Of a stretch of DNA of 64,000 nucleotides, positions 52,839 through 62,793 are shown one piece after another; the stretch's first letter is position 1, and each line of letters starts with the position of its first letter. The stretch comes from Ornithobacterium rhinotracheale (GTDB lineage Bacteria; Bacteroidota; Bacteroidia; Flavobacteriales; Weeksellaceae), in assembly GCF_004088395.1 (NCBI RefSeq), contig NZ_CP035107.1, positions 876,001 to 940,000 on the forward strand. Reading direction: 5' to 3'. The notes beneath the pieces were generated by a model. The model saw only the letters and a list, made by a program, of their open reading frames with translations, was not told the origin of the DNA and did not search any database. A program made the position numbers and the translations under genes.

Positions 52839-53591
52839 ATGGCAAAAAAAAGCGTAAAAGAATTGCTAGAAGCTGGTGTTCACTTTGGACACTTAACTAG
52901 AAAATGGAATCCTAATATGGCTCCTTATATCTTTATGGAGAAAAATGGAATCCACATTATTGACCTTCACAAAACAGCTGTAAAGTTAGAAGATGCTTGC
53001 AAGGCTCTTCAGCAAATGGCTTCTTCTGGAAGAAAAGTTTTATTTGTAGCTACTAAAAAGCAGGCTAAAGACATCGTTTCCAAATATGCCTCAGAAGTGA
53101 ATATGCCGTACATCACTGAGCGCTGGCCAGGTGGTATGCTTACAAACTTTGTTACCATCCGTAAAGCAGTGAAGAAGATGAACGCCATCGATAAAATGAA
53201 AAAAGATGGTACTTTTGAGAGTTTGTCTAAAAAAGAAAGATTACAAGTAGACCGCCAAAGGGCTAAGTTAGAAAAAGATTTGGGCTCTATCGCAGATATG
53301 ACTCGTATCCCATCAGCTTTATTCGTTGTGGATATTGTAAATGAGCATATTGCAGTTAGAGAGGCTCAAAAATTAAATATTCCTGTATTTGCAATGGTGG
53401 ATACTAACTCAGACCCTAGAGAGGTGGAATTCCCAATTCCTGCTAATGATGATGCTACTAAATCTATTGAAATCATTATGCAGACTGTTACAGATGCCAT
53501 CAAGGAGGGATTATCTGTGAGAAAGGCTGAGAAGGAAAAAGCAAAACAAAATAAAGACGGAGATACAGAAACTTCTAACGAAGAAGAATAA
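52839..53591 (+). CDS. rpsB: 30S ribosomal protein S2
   Basis: 250 residues. [20 protein letters not shown] near the start, [23 protein letters not shown] and [19 protein letters not shown] are all S2 signatures. The C-terminal acidic/Lys-rich tail is longer than in E. coli. Operon with tsf, 87 bases downstream. Confidence 0.97.
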   Translation: MAKKSVKELLEAGVHFGHLTRKWNPNMAPYIFMEKNGIHIIDLHKTAVKLEDACKALQQMASSGRKVLFVATKKQAKDIVSKYASEVNMPYITERWPGGMLTNFVTIRKAVKKMNAIDKMKKDGTFESLSKKERLQVDRQRAKLEKDLGSIADMTRIPSALFVVDIVNEHIAVREAQKLNIPVFAMVDTNSDPREVEFPIPANDDATKSIEIIMQTVTDAIKEGLSVRKAEKEKAKQNKDGDTETSNEEE

Positions 53592-53678
53592 TTTTTGAGG
53601 TTTAATTTAAAAACTTTGAAAATTTATAAATGATAATTTAAGTAGATTCGTAAAACTAAAATTTAAAAATACAAAACA

Positions 53679-54503
53679 ATGGCATATCAAGTAAAAGCTG
53701 CTGATGTAAGCAAATTAAGAAATATAACTGGCGCGGGTATGATGGACTGTAAAAAAGCCCTCGTAGAAGCTGAAGGTGATTTTGATAAAGCAATTGAAAT
53801 CCTTAGAAAAAAAGGACAAAAAGTGGCTGCAAAAAGAGCCGATAGAGAAACTTCTGAAGGCGCTGTTATCGCAGCTACAAATGCAGATAATACCAAAGGG
53901 GCAATCATCGCACTAGGCTGTGAAACTGATTTCGTGGCCAAAGGTGAAGGATTCGTGGCTTTGGCTAAAGAGTTTGCTAACCACGCTCTTAATTTCACTT
54001 CTAAGGAGGATTTCCTTGCCTCTGAAATTGGTGGAATGACTGTGGCTGATAAATTAACTGAACAAACTGGTGTGATTGGAGAAAAACTAGATATTAAATT
54101 CTTTGAAACGCTAGAAGCTCCATTTGTAGGTTCTTATATCCACAACGGAAACAAAATTGCTGCTCTTGTAGGTCTTAGCGAAAGCTTTGATAACGCTGCA
54201 GAAGTTGCAAAAAATGTTTCTATGCAAGTAGCTGCTATGAATCCAATTGCATTAGATGAATCTAAAGTAGATCAGGCAGTTATCGACAAAGAAGTAGAAA
54301 TCGCTAAAGATCAACTAAGACAAGAAGGCAAGCCAGAAGCTATGTTGGATAATATTGCAAAAGGTAAGCTAAATAAATTCTTTAAAGAAACTACCCTTGT
54401 AAACCAAGAGTATATTATGGGAGACAAAGTTTCTGTTAAGGATTATGTAAATTCAGAAAAAGCTGGTGTTACAATTGTAGATTTTGTAAGAGTAGCCATT
54501 TAA
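53679..54503 (+). CDS. tsf: Elongation factor Ts
   Basis: 274 residues. Nucleotide exchange factor of EF-Tu. N-terminal UBA-like part with LRNITGAGMMDCKKALVEA, then GCETDFVAKGEGF, whose core contacts EF-Tu. Length normal. Followed by a strong terminator. Confidence 0.97.
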   Translation: MAYQVKAADVSKLRNITGAGMMDCKKALVEAEGDFDKAIEILRKKGQKVAAKRADRETSEGAVIAATNADNTKGAIIALGCETDFVAKGEGFVALAKEFANHALNFTSKEDFLASEIGGMTVADKLTEQTGVIGEKLDIKFFETLEAPFVGSYIHNGNKIAALVGLSESFDNAAEVAKNVSMQVAAMNPIALDESKVDQAVIDKEVEIAKDQLRQEGKPEAMLDNIAKGKLNKFFKETTLVNQEYIMGDKVSVKDYVNSEKAGVTIVDFVRVAI

Positions 54504-54524
54504 TGAGTTATAATAGATTTAGAC

Positions 54525-54557
54525 AAAGAGGCTGAGAATTTTATTTTCAGCCTCTTT
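54525..54557 (+). terminator. Terminator of rpsB-tsf
   Basis: Eleven-base perfect stem AAAGAGGCTGA (54525-54535) with TCAGCCTCTTT (54547-54557), then more T. Confidence 0.9.
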
Positions 54558-54573
54558 TTTTTATTTTTGTTAT

Positions 54574-55473
54574 ATGAAAAATTTAGTGGTAATTGTAGGT
54601 CCCACAGCCATAGGCAAAACAGCAACTGCCATTGCGCTCGCAAAGCATTTCAACACGGAAATTCTATCTAGCGATAGCCGCCAATTTTATAAGGAAATGC
54701 GCATTGGCACAGCCGTGCCAGCAGAGGAAGAGTTATCACAAATTAAGCATCATTTCATTCAGCATTTAAGCATTCATCAGGAGTATTCGGTGGGGGATTT
54801 TGAGCGAGAGGCAATAGATTTCATTACTCAATATTTCAAAAAAAAAGACATTTTAATTATGGCTGGTGGCTCTGGCTTATATGAAAAAGCTATTACGCAA
54901 GGGCTAGATAATTTTCCAGAAATTCTGCCTAATGTGCGCAAGCAGCTGAATGATGATTTAAATGAAAAGGGCTTAGAGTTTTTGCAAAAAGAATTGAGAA
55001 ATAGAGATTTAGATTATTTTAAGAGAGTTGATATTCAGAACCCGCATCGTGTAATTAGAGCTTTGGAAGTAATTCGCCACACGGGAGAACCCTATTCGAG
55101 TTTTTTGCGCAAAAATGAGACCAAGCGCGATTTTAATATCATTAAAGTAGGACTGACTTTGCCCCGCGAGCAAATTTATGAAAGAATCAATCAGCGCGTG
55201 GGTATTATGATTGAGGCGGGATTGCTTGAAGAGGCAAAAGAGCTTTATGCTTTTAGGGGGCTAAATGCCTTAAAAACAGTGGGGTATAGGGAGCTTTTTT
55301 CCTGCTTTGAGGGGAAGATTTCCTTAGAATTTGCCATTGAAGAAATTAAAAAAAATACGAGAAGATTTGCCAAAAGACAACTTACTTGGTACCGAAAAGA
55401 TGAGTGTATAAAGTGGTTTTCCCCTAGCGAAGTTCAAGCGATGGGCGAGTATATAAAGGAGCAAATACGGTGA
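54574..55473 (+). CDS. miaA: tRNA dimethylallyltransferase
   Basis: 299 residues. Adds the isopentenyl group to A37 of tRNAs reading U-start codons. P-loop GPTAIGKTATAIALA at residues 8-22, SSDSRQFYKEMRIGTAVP, GGSGLYEKA, and the C-terminal KKNTRRFAKRQLTWYRKD. Normal length. The partner modifying step (MiaB) is not in the window; MtaB at 17157 is a different enzyme. Confidence 0.95.
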   Translation: MKNLVVIVGPTAIGKTATAIALAKHFNTEILSSDSRQFYKEMRIGTAVPAEEELSQIKHHFIQHLSIHQEYSVGDFEREAIDFITQYFKKKDILIMAGGSGLYEKAITQGLDNFPEILPNVRKQLNDDLNEKGLEFLQKELRNRDLDYFKRVDIQNPHRVIRALEVIRHTGEPYSSFLRKNETKRDFNIIKVGLTLPREQIYERINQRVGIMIEAGLLEEAKELYAFRGLNALKTVGYRELFSCFEGKISLEFAIEEIKKNTRRFAKRQLTWYRKDECIKWFSPSEVQAMGEYIKEQIR

Positions 55474-55635
55474 ATTTTTTCTGATAATTAACATATTTTG
55501 TAAGTCTTAAAGGTGTGTAAGTGTTTGGTAATTAGATGTTTTTTTAACAGAAGAGATTTTTAGAATTAATTATTTTGATTTTCTTTTTTTTGAAATAGTT
55601 TTAAATTTATATATTGCGGAAATAATTAAAATTCT

Positions 55636-56016
55636 ATGTCGAAGAAAAAGTATGAATTAGAGGTGCCGGTACAAGCCTCACCAAGTTTTTTATACAATTA
55701 TATTTCCACGCCCTCGGGGCTGTCCGAGTGGTTTGCCGATAATGTAAATTCAAGAAGTGATAAGTTCACCTTTATTTGGGACGATTATGAAGAGGTGGCG
55801 CATCTAGTTCGCTCAAAATTTGATGAATATGTGCGTTTCCGCTGGGAGCAAGATGAGGATTCTAAGTATTATTTTGAGCTAAAAATTCAGGAAGATGAAT
55901 TAACGGGAGATGTCTCGTTGATTGTAACGGATTTTGCTGAGGAAGATGAATTGGAGGAGGCCAAAGATTTGTGGTTTAGTCAATTAGAGGATTTGAAACA
56001 CATCATAGGTTCTTAA
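55636..56016 (+). CDS. START-like domain protein
   Basis: 126 residues. Bet v1/AHSA1-like small fold: KYELEVPVQASPSFLYNYIS at the start, STPSGLSEWFADNV and an acidic C-terminal helix (FAEEDELEEAKDLW). Bacteroidota-specific START-like family; ligand unknown. Sixteen bases upstream of the class-IV aminotransferase-like gene. Confidence 0.75.
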   Translation: MSKKKYELEVPVQASPSFLYNYISTPSGLSEWFADNVNSRSDKFTFIWDDYEEVAHLVRSKFDEYVRFRWEQDEDSKYYFELKIQEDELTGDVSLIVTDFAEEDELEEAKDLWFSQLEDLKHIIGS

Positions 56017-56031
56017 CCTAAAAGTATAATT

Positions 56032-56826
56032 ATGATTAATTTTAATGGAAATATCATTCAATCAGCAGAGGCTCAGCTAGATTTAAGCAATGATTTTTTT
56101 CAAAATGGGCTTATCATTACCGAGAAATTGCTAGTAGCCTCGCATAAAATATTATTTGCAGAGCAGCATTATTTTAATCTAATGGCGGCTATGCGTATGA
56201 GCCGAATTGAAATTCCATTGAGCTTTACGCCAGAATTTTTTGAAAATCAAATCAATCAGTTATTAGAGGAATTTGTCCAAGAAAATTTAGGTGTAAGATT
56301 TGATATTTTATACCATAAAAATAAAATTAATTTTGTTGTAAGAGCTCAGGAAATCAGTCAATTATATAGATTTGAGGACTATGCGATGGATTTGTACCGC
56401 GAATCCTTCGTGTCTAATACTTTTTTTGATAGAATTAATTTTTTAAGCCCTGTGGACCATATTTTAGGCATTTATTGCCAAGAAAATGATTTCTCAGATT
56501 TGTTGCTCCAAAACGATAAAAAGGAATTAGCGCGTAGCTTGAAAGGGAGCATTTTTGTCATAAAAGGGACTACAATTTCCACCCCATCCATAGAGGACGG
56601 CGCAAAATCAAGCGTATTGCGAAATAAAATTCTAGATACGGCTAAAAAGTTGCCCGAATTCGACGAGGTGCAGGAGGGGGGCGTATTCCCCTTTGCGGTA
56701 ACCAAGGCAGATGAAGCTTTTGTAGCCATTGATGGGCAAGGAATCGTTTCCTTAAAAGGATTTAAGAAAACAAAGTTTTCAAATGAATATACGCAAAGTA
56801 TAGTAAATCAATTGTTTGGGATTTGA
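56032..56826 (+). CDS. Class IV aminotransferase-like protein, possibly without PLP lysine
   Basis: 264 residues. Overall plan of branched-chain aminotransferase / aminodeoxychorismate lyase (FFQNGLIITEKLLV, AEQHYFNLMAAMRM, STPSIEDGAKSSVLRNKIL). Where active relatives carry the PLP-binding Lys (KTLN-type segment), the sequence reads FDRINFLSP, so the Lys seems replaced by Asp. It may be an inactive or altered member. Lies just before pdxH, whose product makes PLP. Family call is moderate; loss of Lys is by hand alignment. Confidence 0.7.
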   Translation: MINFNGNIIQSAEAQLDLSNDFFQNGLIITEKLLVASHKILFAEQHYFNLMAAMRMSRIEIPLSFTPEFFENQINQLLEEFVQENLGVRFDILYHKNKINFVVRAQEISQLYRFEDYAMDLYRESFVSNTFFDRINFLSPVDHILGIYCQENDFSDLLLQNDKKELARSLKGSIFVIKGTTISTPSIEDGAKSSVLRNKILDTAKKLPEFDEVQEGGVFPFAVTKADEAFVAIDGQGIVSLKGFKKTKFSNEYTQSIVNQLFGI

Positions 56827-56835
56827 TAAAAAGCG

Positions 56836-57483
56836 ATGGAGCAAGATTTAAGTAATTACAGAAAAAGTTATGAGAAATTTCAGCTGATTGAAAGCGAGGT
56901 TTCAGCTAATCCGATGGAGCTTTTTAGAGATTGGTTCTATGTGGCAGATAATGAGGCTAAAATCAGCGAGGCAAATGCGATGAGTGTAGCAACAATTGGG
57001 CTAGATGGTTACCCCAAAACGCGTGTAGTATTGCTTAAAAAGTTTACGCACGAGGGGTTCATTTTCTACACAAATTATGATAGCGAAAAGGGGCAGGCCA
57101 TCGCGGCTGATGATAAAGTATGCTTATCCTTTTTTTGGCCAGTGCTTGAACGCCAAATCATTATAAAGGGAGTGGCAGAAAAGTTGCCTGAAAATTTGTC
57201 TGATGGCTATTTTGAATCCCGCCCTAAGCAAAGCCAAATCAGTGCCATAGTGTCTCCTCAGAGCAGCGTGGTGCCTAGTCGTGATTTTTTGGAAAACAAG
57301 GTGAAAGAGGTAGAGAGAGACTCTCAATCTGCTGATTTTCAGAGGCCTAAAAACTGGGGAGGATATTTGGTGCGCCCTGTGAGTATTGAGTTTTGGCAGG
57401 GTAGAGCCAACCGCCTGCACGATAGGCTCCGCTATACCTTGCAGGAAGATTATGACTGGAAAATTGAAAGATTGGCACCTTAA
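56836..57483 (+). CDS. pdxH: Pyridoxamine 5'-phosphate oxidase
   Basis: 215 residues. FMN enzyme making PLP from PNP or PMP. RVVLLKKFTHEGFIFYTNYDSEKG, FFWPVLERQIIIKGVAEKL and SVEFWQGRANRLHDRLRY-like end (read as PVSIEFWQGRANRLHDR) are family hallmarks. Normal length; nine bases after the aminotransferase-like gene. Confidence 0.95.
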   Translation: MEQDLSNYRKSYEKFQLIESEVSANPMELFRDWFYVADNEAKISEANAMSVATIGLDGYPKTRVVLLKKFTHEGFIFYTNYDSEKGQAIAADDKVCLSFFWPVLERQIIIKGVAEKLPENLSDGYFESRPKQSQISAIVSPQSSVVPSRDFLENKVKEVERDSQSADFQRPKNWGGYLVRPVSIEFWQGRANRLHDRLRYTLQEDYDWKIERLAP

Positions 57484-57540
57484 TTTATTTTGGTTTAAAA
57501 TTTGATATAGAGAGGGAGAACCAAAAATAAATATAAAACT

Positions 57541-57846
57541 ATGAGCGAAGAAAATAAAACGCAAGAGCAAACGACGGAGGAATTTTATATAAAATTAAAA
57601 GACGAATTAAATAAAGTAGAAAACTTCCCAGTAGAATTTACCTACAAATTCATTCTCCCTACGGATAATCAAAAAATTGCAGAATTGAAAAAGGTGTTTG
57701 ACGATGCAAGAGCACAGTTTCAAAACCGCGAATCTAAAAACGGAAAATACACCAGTATCACAGTCGTGATTTATGCTATGGATGCAGACCAAGTAATCCA
57801 TTATTACAAGAAAGTGGGGGAAATACCAGGGGTAATAATGTTATAA
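57541..57846 (+). CDS. DUF493 (YbeD-like) protein
   Basis: 101 residues. Small alpha/beta ACT-like fold: FYIKLKDELNKVENFPVEFTYKF-type start (shortened here), RESKNGKYTSITVVIYAMDAD and a C-terminal YYKKVGEIPGVIML, matching DUF493/YbeD. Function unclear; E. coli YbeD lies near lipoate genes. Confidence 0.85.
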   Translation: MSEENKTQEQTTEEFYIKLKDELNKVENFPVEFTYKFILPTDNQKIAELKKVFDDARAQFQNRESKNGKYTSITVVIYAMDADQVIHYYKKVGEIPGVIML

Positions 57847-57897
57847 TTTTGCCGTACTAGCAGAATAACAAATGTGAAAACTAAGATTTTTTTAGGA

Positions 57898-57930
57898 AAT
57901 ATGGAGCTAAATTTAGCTCCATATTTTATT
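57898..57930 (+). terminator. Terminator before uvrA
   Basis: AATATGGAGCTAAA and its complement TTTAGCTCCATATT form a perfect 14-base inverted repeat (57898-57925), then TTATTT. Confidence 0.8.
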
Positions 57931-58005
57931 TAAAAATCAGCCATAGAGCCACCCACCTCCCTCCGTCTCAATAATAATTTGTAAATTTGCCCCTCAAATT
58001 TCTAC

Positions 58006-60815
58006 ATGGAAAACGATAGCATTCAAATATACGGAGCACGAGAACACAATCTCAAAAACTTTAATTTAGAAATCCCGCGAGACCAATTAGTAGTATTCAC
58101 AGGATTGAGTGGCAGCGGAAAATCATCACTCGCTTTCGACACGATTTATGCCGAAGGGCAGCGCCGCTACATTGAAACCTTTTCAGCCTATGCTCGTCAG
58201 CTATTAGGTGGAATGGAGCGCCCTGATGTTGATAAAATCGACGGACTGTCTCCTGTGGTGGCGATTGAACAAAAAACGACTTCCAAAAGTCCGCGTTCTA
58301 CGGTGGGCACAATTACCGAAGTGTATGATTTTTTGCGTTTGCTTTTTGCCCGAGCTTCTACGGCATATTCTTATGTTACGGGCGAGAAAATGGTAAGCTA
58401 CACCGATGATGAAATTAAGGGGTTACTCAGAGAAAAATACGATAATAAGAAAATTGCGATTTTGGCCCCCGTGGTGAGAACTCGTAAAGGGCATTATCGC
58501 GAATTGTTTGAACAAATCGGTAAGCGGGGTTTTGTGCAGGTGCGCGTAGATGGTGAGATTCTTGACATTGAGCCAGGAATGAAGCTAGACCGCTATAAAA
58601 ATCACGACATTGAAATCGTGGTGGATAAATTATTGCTAAACTCCGAGACCTCCGAAGAGCGCTTACAGTCAAGCCTTGAAACCGCTATGTCCCAAGGCGA
58701 TAATGTGATGATGGTGTACAATTATGATGATGGCGAAGTGAAATATTATAGTCGCGAAATGATGTGTCCCACCTCGGGAATTTCCTACCCTAAGCCAGAG
58801 CCAAATACCTTTTCATTTAATTCGCCAAAAGGCGCTTGCCCCACTTGTAGCGGCTTAGGCACGCTCAAAACCGTATCGCCCAATAGTGTGATTCCAGACC
58901 CTAGCCTGAGCCTAAGCAAGGGCGCCATAGCTCCGCTGGAAGATATTAAGCACAAAAAATACTTCAATCAGCAAATAGCATACATTTTAGCAAAGTTTGA
59001 AGAAGATGACAAAACGCCTTTTCAAGATTTAAGCGAAGAAACAAAAGATGCTATCTTGTATGGTAGAGTAGAGGAGGTAGAAATTGAGCTTAAAGCATCA
59101 AAAGTTAAAAAGAAATTTAGCATAGATTTCGAAGGTGTGATTCCTTATTTGGAGCGAATCATCAATGATAAAGAGAATACAAAAACCTCTGGCGTGGAAA
59201 AAAGATATGCCGAGGATACTCCGTGCCCCACTTGTGCAGGCTCCCGCTTGAAAAAGGAATCGCTTTACTTTAAAATAGATGAAAAAAACATTGCCCAAGT
59301 ATCTGCGATGGATTTAGACACTCTCCACGAGTGGGTTCAATCTTTGCCACAGAGGCTCACCAGTAGCGAAAAAGAAATTGCCAGAGAGATTTTAAAAGAA
59401 ATCGAAACGCGCATTAGTTTTCTGCTAGATGTAGGACTTAATTATTTAAGCCTTAACCGAAGCTCTAAAAGCCTTTCAGGAGGGGAGGCACAGCGAATCC
59501 GCTTGGCAACGCAGATAGGCACACAGCTTGTAAATGTACTCTACATTCTAGATGAGCCCTCAATAGGCTTGCACCCGCGCGATAATCAAAAGCTCATTCA
59601 TTCACTGGAAAACCTTAGAGATATAGGAAACTCCGTTATCGTAGTGGAACACGACGAGGAGATGATTATGGCGGCAGACTATGTGGTGGACATTGGCCCC
59701 TATGCAGGCAAGCGTGGAGGTAGAGTAGTGTGGCAAGGCAAGCCCAGTGATTTAAAAAAGGCTAAAACCCTCACCGCGGATTACATTAATCAGGTTAAGA
59801 AAATTGAGATGCGCCAAGAGCCGCGCAAAGGCACAGGCGAATACATTGAGCTAAAAGGAGCAAGTGGTAATAATTTAAAAAATGTAGATATCAAAATTCC
59901 GCTGGGCACCCTCACCGTGGTTACAGGAGTTTCAGGCAGTGGAAAATCTACGCTTGTAAATGAAACGCTCTACCGTATTTTAAACCAAAAAATCTATCAC
60001 GCCATTCAGAAACCATTGCCCTACAAGGAAATCAAGGGCTGGAACTGGTGGACAAGGTTATAGATATAGACCAATCGCCCATAGGGCGCACACCGCGGAG
60101 CAATCCAGCGACTTATACAGGGGTGTTTTCAGACATTCGGGCGCTGTTTTCCAATCTGCCAGAGGCAAAAATTAGAGGCTACAAACCTGGTAGATTTTCC
60201 TTTAATGTAAAGGGAGGCCGCTGCGAAACCTGCCAAGGTGCAGGGCTACGGCAGATTGAAATGAATTTTTTGCCAGATATTTATGTTCCGTGCGAAACTT
60301 GCCACGGCAAGCGCTTCAATCGTGAAACCTTGGAGGTGAGATACAAAGGCAAATCTATTGCCGATGTTTTGAGTATGACGATTGACGAGGCGGTGGCATT
60401 CTTTGAGCCAATACCAAAAATCTACCAAAAGGTGAAAATGCTCCAAGAAGTGGGATTGGGATACATAACCCTAGGGCAACAATCTACCACGCTAAGCGGT
60501 GGCGAGGCTCAGCGGATCAAACTAGCCACGGAATTGAGCAAAAAACAAACAGGAAAAACGGTATATATATTAGACGAACCTACGACGGGCTTGCATTTTG
60601 AGGACATACGAGTTTTGATGAATGTAATACAGCGATTGGTAGATTTAGGCAATACCATCATCATCATAGAGCATAATATTGATGTGATACGAATGGCAGA
60701 TTACATCATTGATATAGGCCCTGAGGGCGGCGCCAAAGGCGGAACCGTAGTGGCACAAGGCACGCCCAATGAGATAAAAAAATCGAAGAAGAGTATTACA
60801 GCACAATTTATATAA
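58006..60815 (+). pseudogene. uvrA: uvrA with a -1 frameshift near codon 677
   Basis: Excision-repair damage sensor. The first frame (58006-60063) has Walker [15 protein letters not shown], zinc-binding CPTC pairs, [12 protein letters not shown], and the second Walker [14 protein letters not shown], then leaves the family at GWNWWTRL. The expected [12 protein letters not shown] is found in the next frame, which runs to 60815 with the second zinc finger ([16 protein letters not shown]), the second ABC signature [14 protein letters not shown] and [11 protein letters not shown]. One G is missing in the run at 60036-60038 (GGG where GGGG is expected). Together they give the usual ~936 residues. 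Either a real null allele or a sequencing error in a G-run. Confidence 0.9.
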
Positions 60816-60820
60816 CCAAG

Positions 60821-60847
60821 AAGAGAGTTTTTAAGCTCTCTTTTTTT
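60821..60847 (+). terminator. Terminator of uvrA
   Basis: AAGAGAG (60821-60827) pairs with CTCTCTT (60836-60842), then a run of T. Confidence 0.75.
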
Positions 60848-60902
60848 GTTTTAAATATTTTTTATTGTAGTTATTGTGCGTATGTTTTTTATAATTAAAA
60901 TT

Positions 60903-61879
60903 ACCCGTAGTGCATTATAAAAAAAGGTTGCCCATGAGCCTAAAGAAAAGTAAATTGCATTGGTTACCAATCAAATACAATTATGAGCAACCTAGAGGCA
61001 AGTTACAATTTTATTTTGAATAAACTAATAGAAATTTCAGGAACTGAAAATTTCTATTTTAAACCAGTGAAACCAAAATTATCTGATATAGAGCTGATAA
61101 GCTTAATTATTTTAGCAGAATTTAAATCTATCGACTCTGAGTACCAGCTTTTTAGAGAGATAAAAGGTTGGGCTATTGAATCTAAAATTGAAAGGAGTGT
61201 TTACAACAGAAGAAAACGAAAACTCTTCCCTTTTCTTGAAGAAATTAGGTGCAAAATGGTGAAAAAGTTCAATGATTTTGAAAACTATTTCTTGGTGGAC
61301 AGCATGCCTTTAGAAGTGTGTAAATTATCCCGCTCTTCCAGAAGCAAAATCTGTAAAGAAAATAGCTTTTCAATGCCAAATAAAGGTTTTTGTGCTTCTC
61401 AAAATCTACACTTTTATGGTTACAAGCTACATGCGATCTGTTCTATTGCTGGTGTGTTCCAAAGTTTTGACTTATCTCCCGCCTCCGTTCACGACATTCA
61501 TTATTTGAAAGACATAAAACTTCAAATTTCTGATTGCGTGTTACTTGGAGACAGGGGCTATCTTTCTCAAACGGTTCAGCTTGACTTGTTCAATGAGGTG
61601 AAAATCCAGTTAGAAACCCCTAAAAGAAAAAATCAAAAAGATTACAAACCTCAGTTCTATCCATTCAGAAAGTATAGAAAACGTATAGAAACTTTATTCT
61701 CGCAGTTGTGTGACCAATTTATGATACGGCGTAATTATGCCAAATCTTTTGAAGGATTCAAAACAAGAATATTGGCAAAAATTACCTCCTTGACTACTAT
61801 TCAATATCTCAATAAATTTGTCTTTCATAGTAACATTAACAATTTAAAAATTAACCTCATTCGATAATGCACTACGGGT
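60903..61879 (+). mobile_element. Intact IS982-family insertion sequence, 977 bp
   Basis: Ends ACCCGTAGTGCATTAT / ATAATGCACTACGGGT are perfect 16-bp inverted repeats. Flanked by 7-bp direct repeats TAAAATT (60896-60902 and 61880-61886). One transposase gene fills the element and has no visible damage, so the IS is probably active. Confidence 0.95.
60983..61867 (+). CDS. IS982-family transposase
   Basis: 294 residues. DDE-type: Asp in YFLVDSMPLEVC, Asp in VLLGDRGYLSQ and Glu in RKRIETLFSQL. N-terminal helical domain as in other IS982 transposases. It also could move the 253-bp MITEs that share its ends. Stop codon is 12 bases inside the right end. Confidence 0.94.
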   Translation: MSNLEASYNFILNKLIEISGTENFYFKPVKPKLSDIELISLIILAEFKSIDSEYQLFREIKGWAIESKIERSVYNRRKRKLFPFLEEIRCKMVKKFNDFENYFLVDSMPLEVCKLSRSSRSKICKENSFSMPNKGFCASQNLHFYGYKLHAICSIAGVFQSFDLSPASVHDIHYLKDIKLQISDCVLLGDRGYLSQTVQLDLFNEVKIQLETPKRKNQKDYKPQFYPFRKYRKRIETLFSQLCDQFMIRRNYAKSFEGFKTRILAKITSLTTIQYLNKFVFHSNINNLKINLIR

Positions 61880-61915
61880 TAAAATTTGTATTTCAGCATA
61901 TTTTTTATTAAAATT

Positions 61916-62168
61916 ACCCGTAGTGCATTATAAAAAAGGTTGCTCATGTGACGGAAGAATAGTGAATTTTACTGGTTTTCAATTAAATAAAATTACAAGC
62001 CGCCTAGGGACAAGTTGCAATTTTATTTTTATCTAAAATTGAAAGGCTCGTTTGCAGCGAAGAAAACGAAAATTTTTCCTTTCTTTGGGAATATTGGCGA
62101 AAATGATCTTCCTGATTATCATTCAATATCACAATAAATTAATCTCATTTGGATAATGCACTACGGGT
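61916..62168. mobile_element. 253-bp IS982-derived MITE, copy 2
   Basis: Same ends and, by eye, same sequence as the copy at 25872. Flanked by TAAAATT (61909-61915 and 62169-62175), the same 7-mer that flanks the neighbouring intact IS. Only 36 bp lie between the two elements. No coding capacity. Confidence 0.95.
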
Positions 62169-62208
62169 TAAAATTGTCTTATTGATAAATTTTAAATGAG
62201 AAAAATAT

Positions 62209-62386
62209 ATGATAGCTGAGATTATTTATTTGGTTGCTGCATTTTTTATTTTAGGAACTTTGATTTTGAACATCTCTAAAAGATTATAGTAGAACAGATA
62301 AGAAGACATTAGTTCTAAATGTCATTGGTGTATTAATCATTGCCAGTTACATCATCAAATTCGTTATCAAAAATGAAATCATATAA
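62209..62386 (+). pseudogene. Small two-span membrane protein gene with a +1 frameshift
   Basis: Frame one from ATG 62209 reads MIAEIIYLVAAFFILGTLIL then NISKRL and a stop at 62287. In the next frame the sequence goes on as DYSRTDKKTLVLNVIGVLII, ASYIIKFVIKNEII and a stop at 62386. Dropping one A from the AAAA run at 62278-62281 would join them into a ~58-residue protein with two spans and a charged loop. No family recognised. Confidence 0.55.
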
Positions 62387-62600
62387 TCAATCGCTGATTA
62401 CATTATTAAAAAATTAGATATAAAAACGCCTCCAAAAGTCCTTCTGCGCATGATTCAGAAGCTCCCCCCCAGACCACATTTTGCACTATAATCGCATAAC
62501 ATCATTGAAAAAGGATGAAAAAACTTTACAGTGTAAAGAGCAGAAAAACAATCAATTAATAAAAACCTGTAAAAACACAGAAAAAAAAGTGGTTAAAAAA

Positions 62601-62632
62601 TTTGGAGGTTAGGTAGGAAGTGTCTATATTTG
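62601..62632 (+). promoter_or_regulatory. rRNA operon promoter P1
   Basis: TTTG at 62601-62604 and TATATTTG at 62625-62632, 24 bases apart. First of three near-identical promoters before 16S rRNA; each -7 box is followed by CA and a pyrimidine-rich stretch. Confidence 0.75.
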
Positions 62633-62702
62633 CACTCCTTTTGAAACAGAAAGGGCAGTTCATTGAAGGTTGAGGAAAGGAAGATAAAAAAGTAAAATTT
62701 TA

Positions 62703-62735
62703 TTTGGATTGTAAGATAAAAAGACATTATATTTG
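62703..62735 (+). promoter_or_regulatory. rRNA operon promoter P2
   Basis: TTTG at 62703-62706 and TATATTTG at 62728-62735, 25 bases apart. -7 box 103 bases after that of P1. Confidence 0.75.
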
Positions 62736-62793
62736 CAGTCCGTTTCAGAATCAACCAAAAGAGCGGTGCGAAAAAAAAAAACTTGAAAAAAGT

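Noticed and set aside
62400..62600. tRNA or small RNA gene before the rRNA promoters
   Set aside because: No cloverleaf or T-loop sequence was found; only AT-rich sequence with a short C-run.
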